Of a stretch of DNA of 64,000 nt, positions 18,598-26,912 are shown piece by piece. The translations under genes and the position numbers were made by a program. How positions within the stretch are numbered: the stretch's first letter is position 1; every line of letters begins with the position of its first letter. Source of the stretch: CAVRTM01 sp963696105 (GTDB lineage: Bacteria; Actinomycetota; Actinomycetes; Actinomycetales; Dermatophilaceae); the NCBI GenBank assembly GCA_963696105.1, contig CAVOIP010000005.1:186001-250000 (forward strand). The letters are read 5' to 3'. The notes under the pieces are model-generated. The model saw only the letters and a program-made list of their open reading frames with translations. It was not told where the DNA came from and searched no databases.

Positions 18598-19648
18598 CGT
18601 CCGCGACCAGTTCTGCTCGCCGTGATGTGGGTCGGCATGACGGCCTACATCCTCTTCGCCGGCGCGGACTTCGGCGGCGGCTTCTGGGACCTGTTCGCCG
18701 GCAGCGCCGAGAAGGGGCGCCGGACGCGGTCGCTGATCGAGCACGCCCTCGGGCCGGTGTGGGAGACCAACCACGTCTGGCTGATCTTCGTCCTGGTGGT
18801 GCTGTGGACGGGCTTCTCGCCGGTCTTCGCCGCGGTCATGTCCACGCTGTACATCCCGCTGACGGCGGCCGCGCTCGGGATCATCGCGCGGGGCGTCCGC
18901 CTTCGCGTTCCGCAAGGCCAGCGACCAGCTGTGGCAGCAGCGCCTGTTCGGGGCGACGTTCGCGTTCTCCTCAGTGGCCACGCCGTACTTCCTGGGTGCG
19001 GTCGCCGGTGCCGTCGCGTCCGGCCGGGTGCCGCCCGGACTGGCGCGCGGCGACATCTGGGGCAGCTGGTGGAACCCCACGTCGACGGTCACCGGCGTCC
19101 TGGCCGTGGCCGTCTGCGCCTACCTGGCGGCCGTCTACCTCACCCATGATGCCGAGCGCAGCGCTCCGGAGCTGGTCGAGCCCCTACGCCGGCGGGCCCT
19201 GATGGCCGGCATGGCGGCGGGCGTGCTCTCGGGTGTCGGGCTGCTGGTGCTGCGCGCGGACGCGCCCGCCCTCTTCGCCGAGCTCACCGGCGGACCGCCG
19301 GGGATGCTCGCCGCCGCATCGGCCCTGTGCGGGCTGGCGTCACTGGTGCTGCTGGTGCTGCGCCGCCACGTCGCGGTGCGGCTCACCGCCGCGGCGACCG
19401 TCACCGCGGTGATGTGGGCCTGGGCGACCGGGCAGTACCCCTTGGTCCTGCCGCCACGGGCGACCGTCTCCGACGTCCAGTCCACGCCCGCCGTGCTGGA
19501 CGCCACGCTGGTCGCGCTGGCCGCCGGCGCGGTGCTGCTGGTGCCGTCACTGATCTGGCTCTACACACTGTTCCAACGGGAGGAGGCGGTGCCGTCGGCG
19601 CCGGCGGCCACGCCCTCGGACACTCCCCCGGACGCGCAGCGGCCCTGA
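18594..19648 (+). pseudogene. cydB: Cytochrome bd ubiquinol oxidase subunit II, two frameshifts
   Basis: After correcting an extra base near 18609 and another near 18895, the product is a normal CydB: VMWVGMTAYILFAGADFGGG, NHVWLIFVLVVLWTGF, SAFAFRKAS (restored), FGATFAFSSVATPYFLGAV, and a C-terminal helix LVPSLIWLYTLFQRE. It is the second membrane subunit of the bd oxidase. Its ATG (18594) overlaps the cydA stop, the normal operon arrangement. The cydCD assembly genes are not adjacent. Both insertions lie in non-homopolymer contexts. Confidence 0.88.
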
Positions 19649-19860
19649 CCCGGCGTCCCTTCGCCGACCGGCCTTCGCCGGCTGCCCCTGGTGATCGCGA
19701 CGGCCTGGCCGCAAAGCCCGAGAACGCTCATCTCGGCTCGGCGGACCCCGAGGGTCTGATCGCGTCTGGTCCAGACCGTCACGATCGGGACCATCCTGCT
19801 CCCGGTGTCAGCGGTCTGCCTGCAGAACGCGCAAACCGACGACCGGGGCCGGCGGCGGCC

Positions 19861-20028
19861 TCAGACGACGGCGTGCGCGCCGGGTGCGCAGGTCTGCTCG
19901 CGCTCGGGGCCGGCGTCGCGCGGAGCCCGGTTGAACGTACTGCGCCCGTGCAGCACCAGGCACAGGCCGGCCACGACGAGGACCGACAGCAGCGCCCAGA
20001 TGGCGAGGACGAGCAGCAGCGGCGTCAT
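19861..20028 (-). CDS. Small single-pass membrane protein (55 aa)
   Basis: A 55-aa ORF from ATG 20028. Residues 1-27 form a hydrophobic helix (MTPLLLVLAIWALLSVLVVA) and the remainder is a charged tail with one Cys. There is no recognised family, and the Shine-Dalgarno is weak. The clear helix-plus-tail architecture and G/C-rich third positions support it modestly. It lies alone between cydB and the cysteine dioxygenase leader region, on the opposite strand. Confidence 0.45.
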   Translation of the reverse strand: MTPLLLVLAIWALLSVLVVAGLCLVLHGRSTFNRAPRDAGPEREQTCAPGAHAVV

Positions 20029-20409
20029 GCGGTGCGCCTGGGTCGGACAACCGGTGCGGCCATGAGCGGTCCCTCCTGCGACGGCGGCGCCGTCCATGAC
20101 GCCCAACCGGAGTATGGCCACTCCGCGTCTGTCGCCACCGGGGAACCTACGCTTTATTGACCAGATGTTTACCTTGTCGGCTCCGCCCTCGAGCGCACGC
20201 ATCTTGCTGCGCGAGACGGCGACGGCCGGGGGTTGAGGGATCTCCCACCCAGATGGTGTGATTGCCCGCATGTCCTCCATGACAGCGCGAATGCCGAGGT
20301 GCGCGGACGCTCCGCGCATCCCCGCCGTGCGCTGTCGGCGCCGGCCCTGACCCCGCCCGCCCGCCCGCCGCCCGCAGCCCACCCGCGGCGCAGCCCCCGG
20401 AGACATCCC
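20029..20409. other. Intergenic / 5' region of the cysteine dioxygenase operon
   Basis: 381 bp including an AT-richer stretch near 20140-20190 (CTTTATTGACC, GATGTTTACC), the likeliest promoter area for either direction. A 26-codon ORF at 20270-20350 with two Cys codons exists but has no good ribosome binding site. Confidence 0.4.
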
Positions 20410-20631
20410 ATGACCGCAGCGACGGCCCTGATCGGCCACTCCCGCCGCCACATCGACCTCATCCTGACCGCCAGTGCCCTCTGTCCGCGGCCGCGCAGCC
20501 GCCCCCGACAGACCCGCACCCCGCTCAGGAGAGACCATGACCCTCGCCCCCGCACGCACCGGCGGCACCCCCGGTATCGACCGCTTCACCCCCGCGCAGC
20601 TGCTGCGCACCGCCCGGCTCTTCGCCTCTGA
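20410..20631 (+). CDS. Putative leader peptide of the cysteine-dioxygenase operon
   Basis: ATG 20410 follows GGAGA by 6 nt. The N-terminal part contains SRRHIDLILTASALC, close to the R-x-H-x-D-L...SA-x-C motif of short actinobacterial leader peptides found ahead of sulfur-metabolism genes. Those are usually about 25-30 codons. Here the frame stays open for 73 codons and runs 95 nt into the next gene in the +1 phase. Ribosome progress at the Cys codon could control downstream expression, as cysteine-responsive upstream ORFs do in mycobacteria. The regulatory role is inferred. Confidence 0.6.
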   Translation: MTAATALIGHSRRHIDLILTASALCPRPRSRPRQTRTPLRRDHDPRPRTHRRHPRYRPLHPRAAAAHRPALRL

Positions 20632-21028
20632 CCCCGCCCTTCCCACCCTGCTCGACGACGGCTCCGGCGACCGGCGGTGGGCCGAGCTCGACTCCTCCCC
20701 CGCGCTCCAGGTCTGGCTGATCGGCTGGCCCGCCGGCACGGACACCGGCTGGCACGACCACGGGGACGCCGCCGGCGCCTTCGTGACCGTGCAGGGCGCC
20801 CTCCAGGAGCAGACGTGGTCCGACGGCCGACTGCAGGAGCGCCGGCTGACGGCGGGCGCCGGGGGCGCCTTCGGTGGCCGGCACGTGCACCACGTCGCGA
20901 ACGCCGGCACGCAGCCAGCGCTGTCGGTCCACGTCTACGCACCGCGGCTGACGCGGATGGCGCGATACGTGCTGACGCCGACCGGGCCGCGCCGCACCGG
21001 CATCGAGCGGGCCGGGGCAGACTGGTGA
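20537..21028 (+). CDS. Cysteine dioxygenase family protein
   Basis: A 163-aa cupin. The iron-binding motif WHDHGDAAGAFVTVQGAL and the C-terminal HVHHVANAG fit type I cysteine dioxygenase, which oxidises cysteine to cysteine sulfinate with O2 in the cytoplasm. ATG 20537 follows CAGGAGAGACC. It overlaps the rhodanese start (GTGA) and sits behind a Cys-type leader ORF, consistent with a cysteine/sulfur catabolic operon. Another thiol dioxygenase substrate such as mercaptopropionate cannot be excluded. Confidence 0.87.
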   Translation: MTLAPARTGGTPGIDRFTPAQLLRTARLFASDPALPTLLDDGSGDRRWAELDSSPALQVWLIGWPAGTDTGWHDHGDAAGAFVTVQGALQEQTWSDGRLQERRLTAGAGGAFGGRHVHHVANAGTQPALSVHVYAPRLTRMARYVLTPTGPRRTGIERAGADW

Positions 21029-21519
21029 GCGCCGCCATCGCCGTGCGGCCGGGCACCGACGACCTGTGGGAGACCTCCTTGTTCTCGAGCCGACCGGGCA
21101 CCGGGCGTGGCTGGGACGCGCCGACGTACGACGGCATCGACGACCAGCTGGCCGACTCACGCTCCAGGCTGAGCCGGCTGAGCGCCCGGGCGGCGTACCA
21201 GGAGGCGCTGCACGGGCGGGCAGTGCTGGTCGACATCCGGCCGCAGGCCCAGCGAGCAGAGGAGGGTCAGGTGCACCCCGGCCTCGCGCCGCTGGTCATC
21301 GAGCGCAACGTCCTCGAGTGGCGCCTGGACCCGCGCTCGGAGGCGCGGATCGGGCTGGCCGCTCCCGACCGGCGCGTCGTCGTCCTGTGCCAGGAGGGCT
21401 ACACCTCCTCGCTGGCCGCCGACGCCCTGCTCCGGCTCGGGCTGCACCGCGCCACCGACATGGCCGGCGGGTTCGCCGCCTGGCGCGCCGCCGGCCTTCC
21501 GGTCGCCGACGCCACCTGA
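21025..21519 (+). CDS. Rhodanese-like sulfurtransferase
   Basis: A 164-aa single-domain rhodanese. GTG 21025 overlaps the dioxygenase TGA. The domain occupies about residues 55-160, with VLVDIRPQAQR and the active-site loop LCQEGYTSSLAA, where Cys carries the persulfide, then DMAGGFAAWRAAGLPV. The first 50 residues are an extra region. Pairing with cysteine dioxygenase suggests handling of persulfide or sulfane sulfur derived from cysteine. Confidence 0.88.
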   Translation: MSAAIAVRPGTDDLWETSLFSSRPGTGRGWDAPTYDGIDDQLADSRSRLSRLSARAAYQEALHGRAVLVDIRPQAQRAEEGQVHPGLAPLVIERNVLEWRLDPRSEARIGLAAPDRRVVVLCQEGYTSSLAADALLRLGLHRATDMAGGFAAWRAAGLPVADAT

Positions 21520-21623
21520 CGCGGCCGCGCCGACGCGTCGATCCCTGCGGGTACGGCGCGTCGGTGCGCCCCAGGGGCGCTCGGTACGATCCCCCGGTTG
21601 CCCTTGCCACCGGAGGAGATCCC

Positions 21624-22661
21624 ATGCGCGCGCTCGTGAAGCAGCAGGCCGGCCCCGGCCTCGAGCTCGTCGAGCGCCCGGAGCCCGACGTCGGGCCGGG
21701 TGACGTCCTGATCCGGGTGGAGCGGGCCGGCCTGTGCGGCACCGACCTGCACCTGGAGCGGTGGGACGACTGGGCCGCCGCGACGGTGAACGCGCCGCTG
21801 GTGCTGGGGCACGAGTTCTTCGGCGAGGTCGTGCGGGTCGGCCGGGACGTCACCTCGGTCTCGGTGGGGCAGAAGGCCTCGGGCGAGGGGCACGTGGTCT
21901 GTGGCACCTGCCGCAACTGCCGGGCCGGTCGCCGCCAGCTGTGCATCCGCACCAGCAGCGTCGGCGTCAACCGCGACGGGGCCTTCGCCGACTACGTGGC
22001 CATCCCGGCGGGCAACGTGTGGGTGCAGCCGGACGACCTGGACCCCGACCTGGGCGCCGTGTTCGACCCACTGGGCAACGCGGTCCACACCACGCTCAGC
22101 TTCCCGGTCGCCGGCGAGGACGTGCTCGTCACGGGCGCGGGGCCGATCGGGGTGATGTCGGCGGCCATCGCCCGCCACGTCGGCGCCCGCTACGTCGTGG
22201 TGACCGACGTCAGCGAGTACCGCCTCGACCTCGCCCGGCGCGCCGGTGCCGACCTGGCCGTCAACGTCTCGACGACCAGCGTCGCCGAGGCCCAGCGGGA
22301 GCTGGGCATGCGCGAGGGCTTCGACGTCGGCCTGGAGATGAGCGGCAGCCCCCTGGCCATGGAGGACATGCTCGCCAACCTCAACCACGGCGCCCGCGTC
22401 GCGATGCTCGGGCTGCCCAAGGACCCGTTCCCGATCGACTGGGGCCGCGTGATCACCCACATGATCACCATCAAGGGCATCTACGGCCGGGAGATGTACG
22501 ACACCTGGTATGCGATGAGCTCCATGCTGCAGACGAGCGAGCGGCTGCGCGCCGCCGTCAGCTCGGTGATCACCCACCGCTTCCCGGCCGAGAAGTGGCA
22601 GGACGCGTTCCTGGCCGCGCACTCCGGGGCGTGCGGCAAGGTCGTCCTCGACTGGTCCTGA
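21624..22661 (+). CDS. tdh: L-threonine 3-dehydrogenase
   Basis: A 345-aa zinc-dependent medium-chain dehydrogenase. The catalytic zinc region is GLCGTDLHLE and GHEFFGEVVRVG; the structural-zinc cysteine cluster is in VCGTCRNCRAGRRQLC; the Rossmann motif is VTGAGPIGVMSA. It oxidises threonine to 2-amino-3-ketobutyrate with NAD+. ATG 21624 has CGGAGGAGAT upstream. The next gene, kbl, takes the product, completing the Tdh-Kbl route of threonine to glycine and acetyl-CoA. Confidence 0.95.
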   Translation: MRALVKQQAGPGLELVERPEPDVGPGDVLIRVERAGLCGTDLHLERWDDWAAATVNAPLVLGHEFFGEVVRVGRDVTSVSVGQKASGEGHVVCGTCRNCRAGRRQLCIRTSSVGVNRDGAFADYVAIPAGNVWVQPDDLDPDLGAVFDPLGNAVHTTLSFPVAGEDVLVTGAGPIGVMSAAIARHVGARYVVVTDVSEYRLDLARRAGADLAVNVSTTSVAEAQRELGMREGFDVGLEMSGSPLAMEDMLANLNHGARVAMLGLPKDPFPIDWGRVITHMITIKGIYGREMYDTWYAMSSMLQTSERLRAAVSSVITHRFPAEKWQDAFLAAHSGACGKVVLDWS

Positions 22662-22711
22662 CGCCCTGTCCCCGCCCGACCTGCGAGACCCCCGCCGAGA
22701 GAAGGCAACCG

Positions 22712-23900
22712 ATGTACGGAACGTTCAAGGACGACCTGGCCGCCACGCTGACGCGAGATCCGCGACGCGGGTCTGTACAAGCACGAGCGTGAGCTGACCT
22801 CGCCGCAGTCCGCGCATGTCACGACGGCGAAGGCCGAGGCGCTCAACTTCTGCGCCAACAACTACCTCGGCCTGGCCAACCACCCCGACGTGGTCGCCGC
22901 CGCCGCAACAGCCCTGCAGGAGTGGGGGTTCGGCATGGCCAGCGTCCGCTTCATCTGCGGCACGCAGACGCTCCACACGCGACTCGAGGCCCGGCTTTCG
23001 GAGTTCCTCGGCACCGAGGCCACGATCCTGTACTCCTCCTGCTTCGACGCCAACGGCGGTGTCTTCGAGACGCTGTTCGGCGCCGAGGACGCGATCATCT
23101 CGGACGCGCTGAACCACGCGTCGCTCATCGACGGCATCCGCCTGTGCAAGGCGCGGCGGCTCCGCTACCGCAACGCCGACATGGCGGACCTCGAGCTGCA
23201 GCTGAAGAGCGCCGCGGACGCGCGCCGACGCGTCATCGTCACCGACGGCGTCTTCTCGATGGACGGCTCCTACGCCCCGCTGGACGAGATCTGCGACCTG
23301 GCAGACCGGTACGACGCGCTCGTCATGGTCGACGACTCCCACGCCGTGGGCTTCGTCGGGGCGGGCGGTCGCGGCACGCCCGAGCTCTTCGGGGTGATGG
23401 ACCGCGTCGACATCCTCACCGGCACGCTCGGCAAGGCGCTGGGCGGGGCCTCCGGCGGCTACGTCAGTGCCCACCAGGAGATCGTCGACCTGCTGCGCCA
23501 GCGTTCGCGGCCCTACCTGTTCTCCAACGCCGTGGCTCCGACGGTCGCGGCCGGTTCACTGGCCGCGCTGGAGCTCGCCGCCTCCTCCGACGACGCCCGG
23601 GCCCGGCTGCGCGACAACGCGTCGCTCTTCCGGTCGCTCATGGCCGCAGCGGGTTTCGACCTCGTGCCGGGCTCGCATCCGATCATCCCGGTGATGTTCC
23701 CCGGTGAGGACGGCGCCCGGACGGCTGCCGCGGTCGCCGACGCGATGCTGGCCGAGGGGGTCTACGTGATCGCCTTCTCCTATCCGGTGGTGCCGCAGGG
23801 CAAGGCTCGCATCCGGGTCCAGCTCTCGGCGGCCCACAGCGAGGCGGACGTCCGGCGCTGCGTCGACGCGTTCGTCTCGGCGCGGGCGTCCGTGGCCTGA
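22712..23900 (+). CDS. kbl: Glycine C-acetyltransferase (2-amino-3-ketobutyrate CoA ligase), one frameshift
   Basis: The protein reads MYGTFKDDLAATL from ATG 22712; one extra base near 22751 shifts the frame to REIRDAGLYKHERE and onward to 23900 (about 395 aa). PLP-dependent alpha-oxoamine synthase features are intact: FCANNYLGLANHP, SVRFICGTQTLH, DDSHAVGF and the PLP lysine in GTLGKALGGASGG. It cleaves 2-amino-3-ketobutyrate with CoA to glycine and acetyl-CoA. It follows tdh by 50 bp. The single early indel looks more like a sequence error than decay. Confidence 0.9.
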
Positions 23901-23945
23901 GCGGCGCGAGGTCCCCGGCGCGGCTCCGGGGTCCGGCGTCGCCGC
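23901..23945. terminator. Convergent terminator between kbl and P450
   Basis: An inner CCCCGG/CCGGGG stem with a 7-nt loop and outer GCGGCG (23901-23906) / CGCCGC (23940-23945) arms, placed directly after the kbl stop and before the P450 stop on the other strand. Confidence 0.6.
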
Positions 23946-23964
23946 CTCACCAGGCGCACAGCGG

Positions 23965-25254
23965 TCAGAGCGGGCGCACCCGCAGGGTCAGCCCGCCACG
24001 CGGACGCAGGGTGACGAACGCGTTGACGGCGGGACGCTTCCACGGTCGCGGCAGGGTGACCTCGTGGTCGCGGAGCAGCCCGGCGAGCACCACGGCCAGC
24101 TCCACCAGCGCGAAGTCGCGACCGATGCACAGGCGCGGGCCGAGGCCGAACGGCACGTAGTCGGGCCGCGCCACCGTCGACGTGTCGCCGAGGAACCGCT
24201 CCGGAGTGAAAGCGAGCGGGTCGGGCCACGAGTCGGCGTCGCGGTGCAGCAGCCACGGGCTGATGATCGCGATGGTGCCCGCCGGAACGGCTTGTCCGCC
24301 AACCACATCCGGCTCGGTCGACCGCCTCGACACCACCCAGCCGGGCGGGAACAGGCGCAGCGACTCGTCGATGACCGCCCGCGTCCACGGCAGCTCCTGG
24401 CGCAGCCGCATCGGCGATGGAGCGGCGTCCAGCGTGCGGACCTCCTCGCGGAGCCGGTCCTGGGCGGTGGGGTTCTCCGCCAGCAGCATGAGCGTCCAGG
24501 TCAACGCCGACGCCACCGTCTCGTGGCCGGCCACGACCATCGTGACGAGCTCGTCCCGGATACCGTCGTCGTCGAGCCCGGCCGAGATCAGTAGCCCGAG
24601 CAGGTCGCTGTCCTGCTCCCCCACGCCGCGGGCACGGCGCTCGGCCGTGAGGTCCCGGCAGATCGAGTCCAGCTCGCTCACCGCGGCGCGCAGCCGCCGG
24701 TGGGCGGTGGTCGGCACCCAGCCGGGCAGCGGCACGGTCTGTGCCTGGGCCACCACGAGCTCGGCCGCCTCGTCAGTCGCGTGGACCAGACGCTCGGTCT
24801 GCTCGGTGAGGTCGCGGTCGAACAGCGTCCGACCGATGACGTCCAGGGTGATCCCGAGCGCGAGCGCGTCCACGTCGATGTCGGTCCCCGAGGCCGGCAT
24901 CCCACGCCAGGACCCCACGACGGTCGCGGCAGCTGTCGCCACGCCGTCCCCGATCGTGCCCAGCCGGCCGTGGTGGAAGGCCGGCTGCGCGGCGCGCCGC
25001 CGGCCGAGCCAGCGGTCGTCGCTGACGGCGAGCAGGCCCGGCCCGGTCACCGTCGCGAGCGCGGCGTACTGCACGGTGTTCTTGGTCCAACGGCGGGCGT
25101 TGCCCTGCAGGATCCCGCGCACCGCCTCGGGGTCGCTGACCAGCAGCGCCGGCGAGCCAGGCACGGGGAACGCCACCAGGTCGCCGTACCGCAGGCGCAC
25201 CTGCTCGAGGAAGGCCAGGGGGTTGGCGCGGATCGCCGTGAAGCCGGCAGCCAT
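23965..25254 (-). CDS. Cytochrome P450
   Basis: A 429-aa P450. The haem-binding loop is FGLGPRLCIGRDFALVEL, with Cys as the iron ligand. The I-helix oxygen-binding motif is AGHETVASALTW and the K-helix ExxR is in DESLRLFPPGWVVSRR. It is a monooxygenase; the substrate is unknown. No ferredoxin or ferredoxin reductase lies nearby, so redox partners must be elsewhere. No membrane anchor is visible. Confidence 0.94.
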   Translation of the reverse strand: MAAGFTAIRANPLAFLEQVRLRYGDLVAFPVPGSPALLVSDPEAVRGILQGNARRWTKNTVQYAALATVTGPGLLAVSDDRWLGRRRAAQPAFHHGRLGTIGDGVATAAATVVGSWRGMPASGTDIDVDALALGITLDVIGRTLFDRDLTEQTERLVHATDEAAELVVAQAQTVPLPGWVPTTAHRRLRAAVSELDSICRDLTAERRARGVGEQDSDLLGLLISAGLDDDGIRDELVTMVVAGHETVASALTWTLMLLAENPTAQDRLREEVRTLDAAPSPMRLRQELPWTRAVIDESLRLFPPGWVVSRRSTEPDVVGGQAVPAGTIAIISPWLLHRDADSWPDPLAFTPERFLGDTSTVARPDYVPFGLGPRLCIGRDFALVELAVVLAGLLRDHEVTLPRPWKRPAVNAFVTLRPRGGLTLRVRPL

Positions 25255-25304
25255 GTCCCACGGGGTGGGCCCAGGCAGGCCCAGCGTGTCCGGGCGCAGA
25301 GACC

Positions 25305-25640
25305 TCAGAGGTAGAGCCCCGTCTGTCCGTCCTCGACCCGCGGCGCAGCGACCGCGTGGATGTCGCGCTCGCGCATGAGGACGTAGTCCTTGCCGTGGAG
25401 CTCGACCTCGGAGCGGTCCTCGCGGTCGAACAGCACCCGGTCACCCACATGCACCTGACGGACGTTGTGGCCGATGGCCACGGCCTCACCCCAGGACAGC
25501 CGCTTCCCGACGCTGACCGTGGAGGGGATGAGGATGCCACCACCGGTGTGCCGCTCGCCGGACTCGCCCTCGAGGGACACGAGCACGCGGTCGTGCAGCA
25601 TGCGGATGGGCAGCCGCTCGGTGGCAGCGGGCTCAGCCAC
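25305..25640 (-). CDS. GroES (Cpn10)-family protein, groEL-less paralogue
   Basis: A 111-aa protein whose residues about 13-108 follow the Cpn10 fold: IRMLHDRVLVSLEGESGERHT, a mobile-loop region ending GGGILIPST, GEAVAIGHNVRQVHVGDRVLF, and GKDYVLMRERDIHAV. GTG 25640 overlaps the DUF3618 stop. No groEL is adjacent, and the ten-residue N-terminal extension and the charged EDRSEVE insertion differ from housekeeping GroES. It may be a specialised co-chaperonin. Confidence 0.8.
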   Translation of the reverse strand: MAEPAATERLPIRMLHDRVLVSLEGESGERHTGGGILIPSTVSVGKRLSWGEAVAIGHNVRQVHVGDRVLFDREDRSEVELHGKDYVLMRERDIHAVAAPRVEDGQTGLYL

Positions 25641-25899
25641 GCGTGCGGCGCCAGACGACCAGCCCGACCAGGGCGACGACCGCGGCCACGACGGCGGCGA
25701 TGCGCTCGATCCGCAGATCACCGGTCGGCGTGTGGGTCGCCTCGTTCAGCTTGACCTTGGCGGACTCGGCCTGACGGCGGGCGATCTCCTTGGGCTGGGC
25801 CCGCACGGCGAGCTCGTCGATCGTGCTGGCCAGCCGGGCCCGCGTCGCCGCGATCTCGGCCTCGATGTCGCCGACCGACTGCTTGCTCTGCTCGCTCAT
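25633..25899 (-). CDS. DUF3618-family protein
   Basis: An 88-aa protein. The N-terminal region IEAEIAATRARLASTIDEL is the DUF3618 core, then a helical stretch and a C-terminal membrane helix (AAVVAAVVALVGLVVW) ending in RRTRG. Function unknown; it may be a membrane-bound coiled-coil. ATG 25899 is preceded by GGGACT. Its stop overlaps the GroES-like start, and bcp is divergent from it, so it shares that promoter region. Confidence 0.85.
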   Translation of the reverse strand: MSEQSKQSVGDIEAEIAATRARLASTIDELAVRAQPKEIARRQAESAKVKLNEATHTPTGDLRIERIAAVVAAVVALVGLVVWRRTRG

Positions 25900-26003
25900 T
25901 CGTGGAGTCCCTTCGGGCCTTCGGAGATGCTGCAGCGACCATAACGCAGACTGGGTCCGGACATTCCTGCCCGTCGCCCGCACCGCCCTACGTGGAGGAC
26001 CTC

Positions 26004-26474
26004 ATGCCCCGTCTCGAAGCGCGCCAAACCGCCCCCGACTTCACCCTGACCGATCACGAGGGGCGCACCGTGCGCCTCGCCGACTTTGCCGGGCGACGGG
26101 TCATCCTCTTCTTCTACCCGGCCGCCATGACGCCCGGCTGCACCAAGGAGGCGTGCGACTTCCGCGACTCGCTGGTGCACCTGCAGCAGGCCGGGTACGA
26201 CGTCGTGGGCATCAGTCCTGACCCGCCGGCCAAGCTGGCCCGGTTCGTGGAGCAGGAGTCGCTCACCTACCCGCTGCTCTCCGACCCGGACAAGCAGGTG
26301 ATGGACGCCTACGGGGCCTATGGCGAGAAGTCGCTCTACGGCAAGAAGGTCACCGGGGTCATCCGCTCGACCGTGGTCGTGGGCCCGGACGGGACGGTGG
26401 AGCTGGCCAAGTACAACGTCAAGGCCACCGGTCACGTCGCCTCGCTCAGCAAGGCACTCGGGCTGGCCGCGTAG
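26004..26474 (+). CDS. bcp: Thioredoxin-dependent thiol peroxidase (peroxiredoxin Q/BCP)
   Basis: A 156-aa peroxiredoxin. The active-site segment AMTPGCTKEACDFRD holds the peroxidatic Cys and a second Cys five residues later, the BCP/PrxQ arrangement. It reduces hydroperoxides using thioredoxin in the cytoplasm. GTGGAGG lies 7-8 nt before ATG 26004. It is divergent from DUF3618/GroES and ends at a strong hairpin. Confidence 0.94.
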   Translation: MPRLEARQTAPDFTLTDHEGRTVRLADFAGRRVILFFYPAAMTPGCTKEACDFRDSLVHLQQAGYDVVGISPDPPAKLARFVEQESLTYPLLSDPDKQVMDAYGAYGEKSLYGKKVTGVIRSTVVVGPDGTVELAKYNVKATGHVASLSKALGLAA

Positions 26475-26504
26475 GCCGGCCCCGCACTCGCCCTCGGGGC
26501 CGGC
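26475..26504 (+). terminator. bcp terminator
   Basis: GCCGGCCCC and GGGGCCGGC arms (about 26475-26483 / 26496-26504) form a perfect 9-bp stem with a 12-nt loop immediately after the bcp stop. Confidence 0.75.
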
Positions 26505-26582
26505 GGCAGCGCCGCGCGCCCGGACCTGCTGCGGCATGGCCCGGGCGCGGCCACGTCGCCGGCCCCGTACGATCGGGGCTGC

Positions 26583-26664
26583 GCGGAAGTGGTGAAACTG
26601 GCAGACACGCAGGATTTAGGTTCCTGTGCCTTCGGGCGTGAGGGTTCAAGTCCCTTCTTCCGCA
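26583..26664 (+). tRNA. tRNA-Leu (anticodon TAG)
   Basis: An 82-nt class II tRNA. Acceptor arms GCGGAAG (26583-26589) and CTTCCGC (26657-26663) pair. The anticodon stem-loop is CAGGA-TTTAGGT-TCCTG with TAG as anticodon. A variable arm GCCTTCGGGC is present, and the T-loop is GTTCAAGTC. The 3' CCA is not encoded. TACGAT about 10 nt upstream is a likely -10. Confidence 0.97.
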
Positions 26665-26711
26665 CGCATCCGGGACATCCGCCCGTCGGCGACGAGTGCC
26701 TCCGGTCCTCC

Positions 26712-26743
26712 TTGGTTCGTTGGTTCCTTGGTTCCTTGGTCTC
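26712..26743. repeat. 8-bp tandem repeat, four copies
   Basis: TTGGTTCG, TTGGTTCC, TTGGTTCC, TTGGTCTC in tandem, 48 bp after the tRNA-Leu. It is notably T/G-rich against the high-GC background. No coding frame is supported across it. Confidence 0.8.
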
Positions 26744-26912
26744 TTTGGGAGCCCCCCAGCGCGGCGTAGCGGCACGCCGATGAACCACCGCCCGTCAGAA
26801 GGAGATTGCTGTCATCGGCTGCGTGCACCGGCGGCCATCGTCGGCGACGCCGAGCGTGGCCGACGGGGACGGCTCGAGCCCCGGATGAGGGGCGGCCCGA
26901 CCACGCTGACGA

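Noticed and set aside
19764..19776. Palindrome GTCTGG-T-CCAGAC as a GntR-type operator
   Set aside because: Lies between cydB and a weak small ORF with no regulator gene nearby; a 6-bp dyad is too common at this GC.
20270..20350. A 26-codon ORF with two Cys codons upstream of the leader ORF
   Set aside because: No Shine-Dalgarno and no -10 at leaderless distance; it lacks the HxDL...SAxC motif that makes the 20410 ORF convincing.
21066..21623. Fusion of an upstream domain to threonine dehydrogenase
   Set aside because: This open stretch is a shadow of the rhodanese gene; ATG 21624 has a strong Shine-Dalgarno.
26583..26743. Integrated element at tRNA-Leu
   Set aside because: No integrase, no repeated tRNA 3' end and no foreign gene block downstream.
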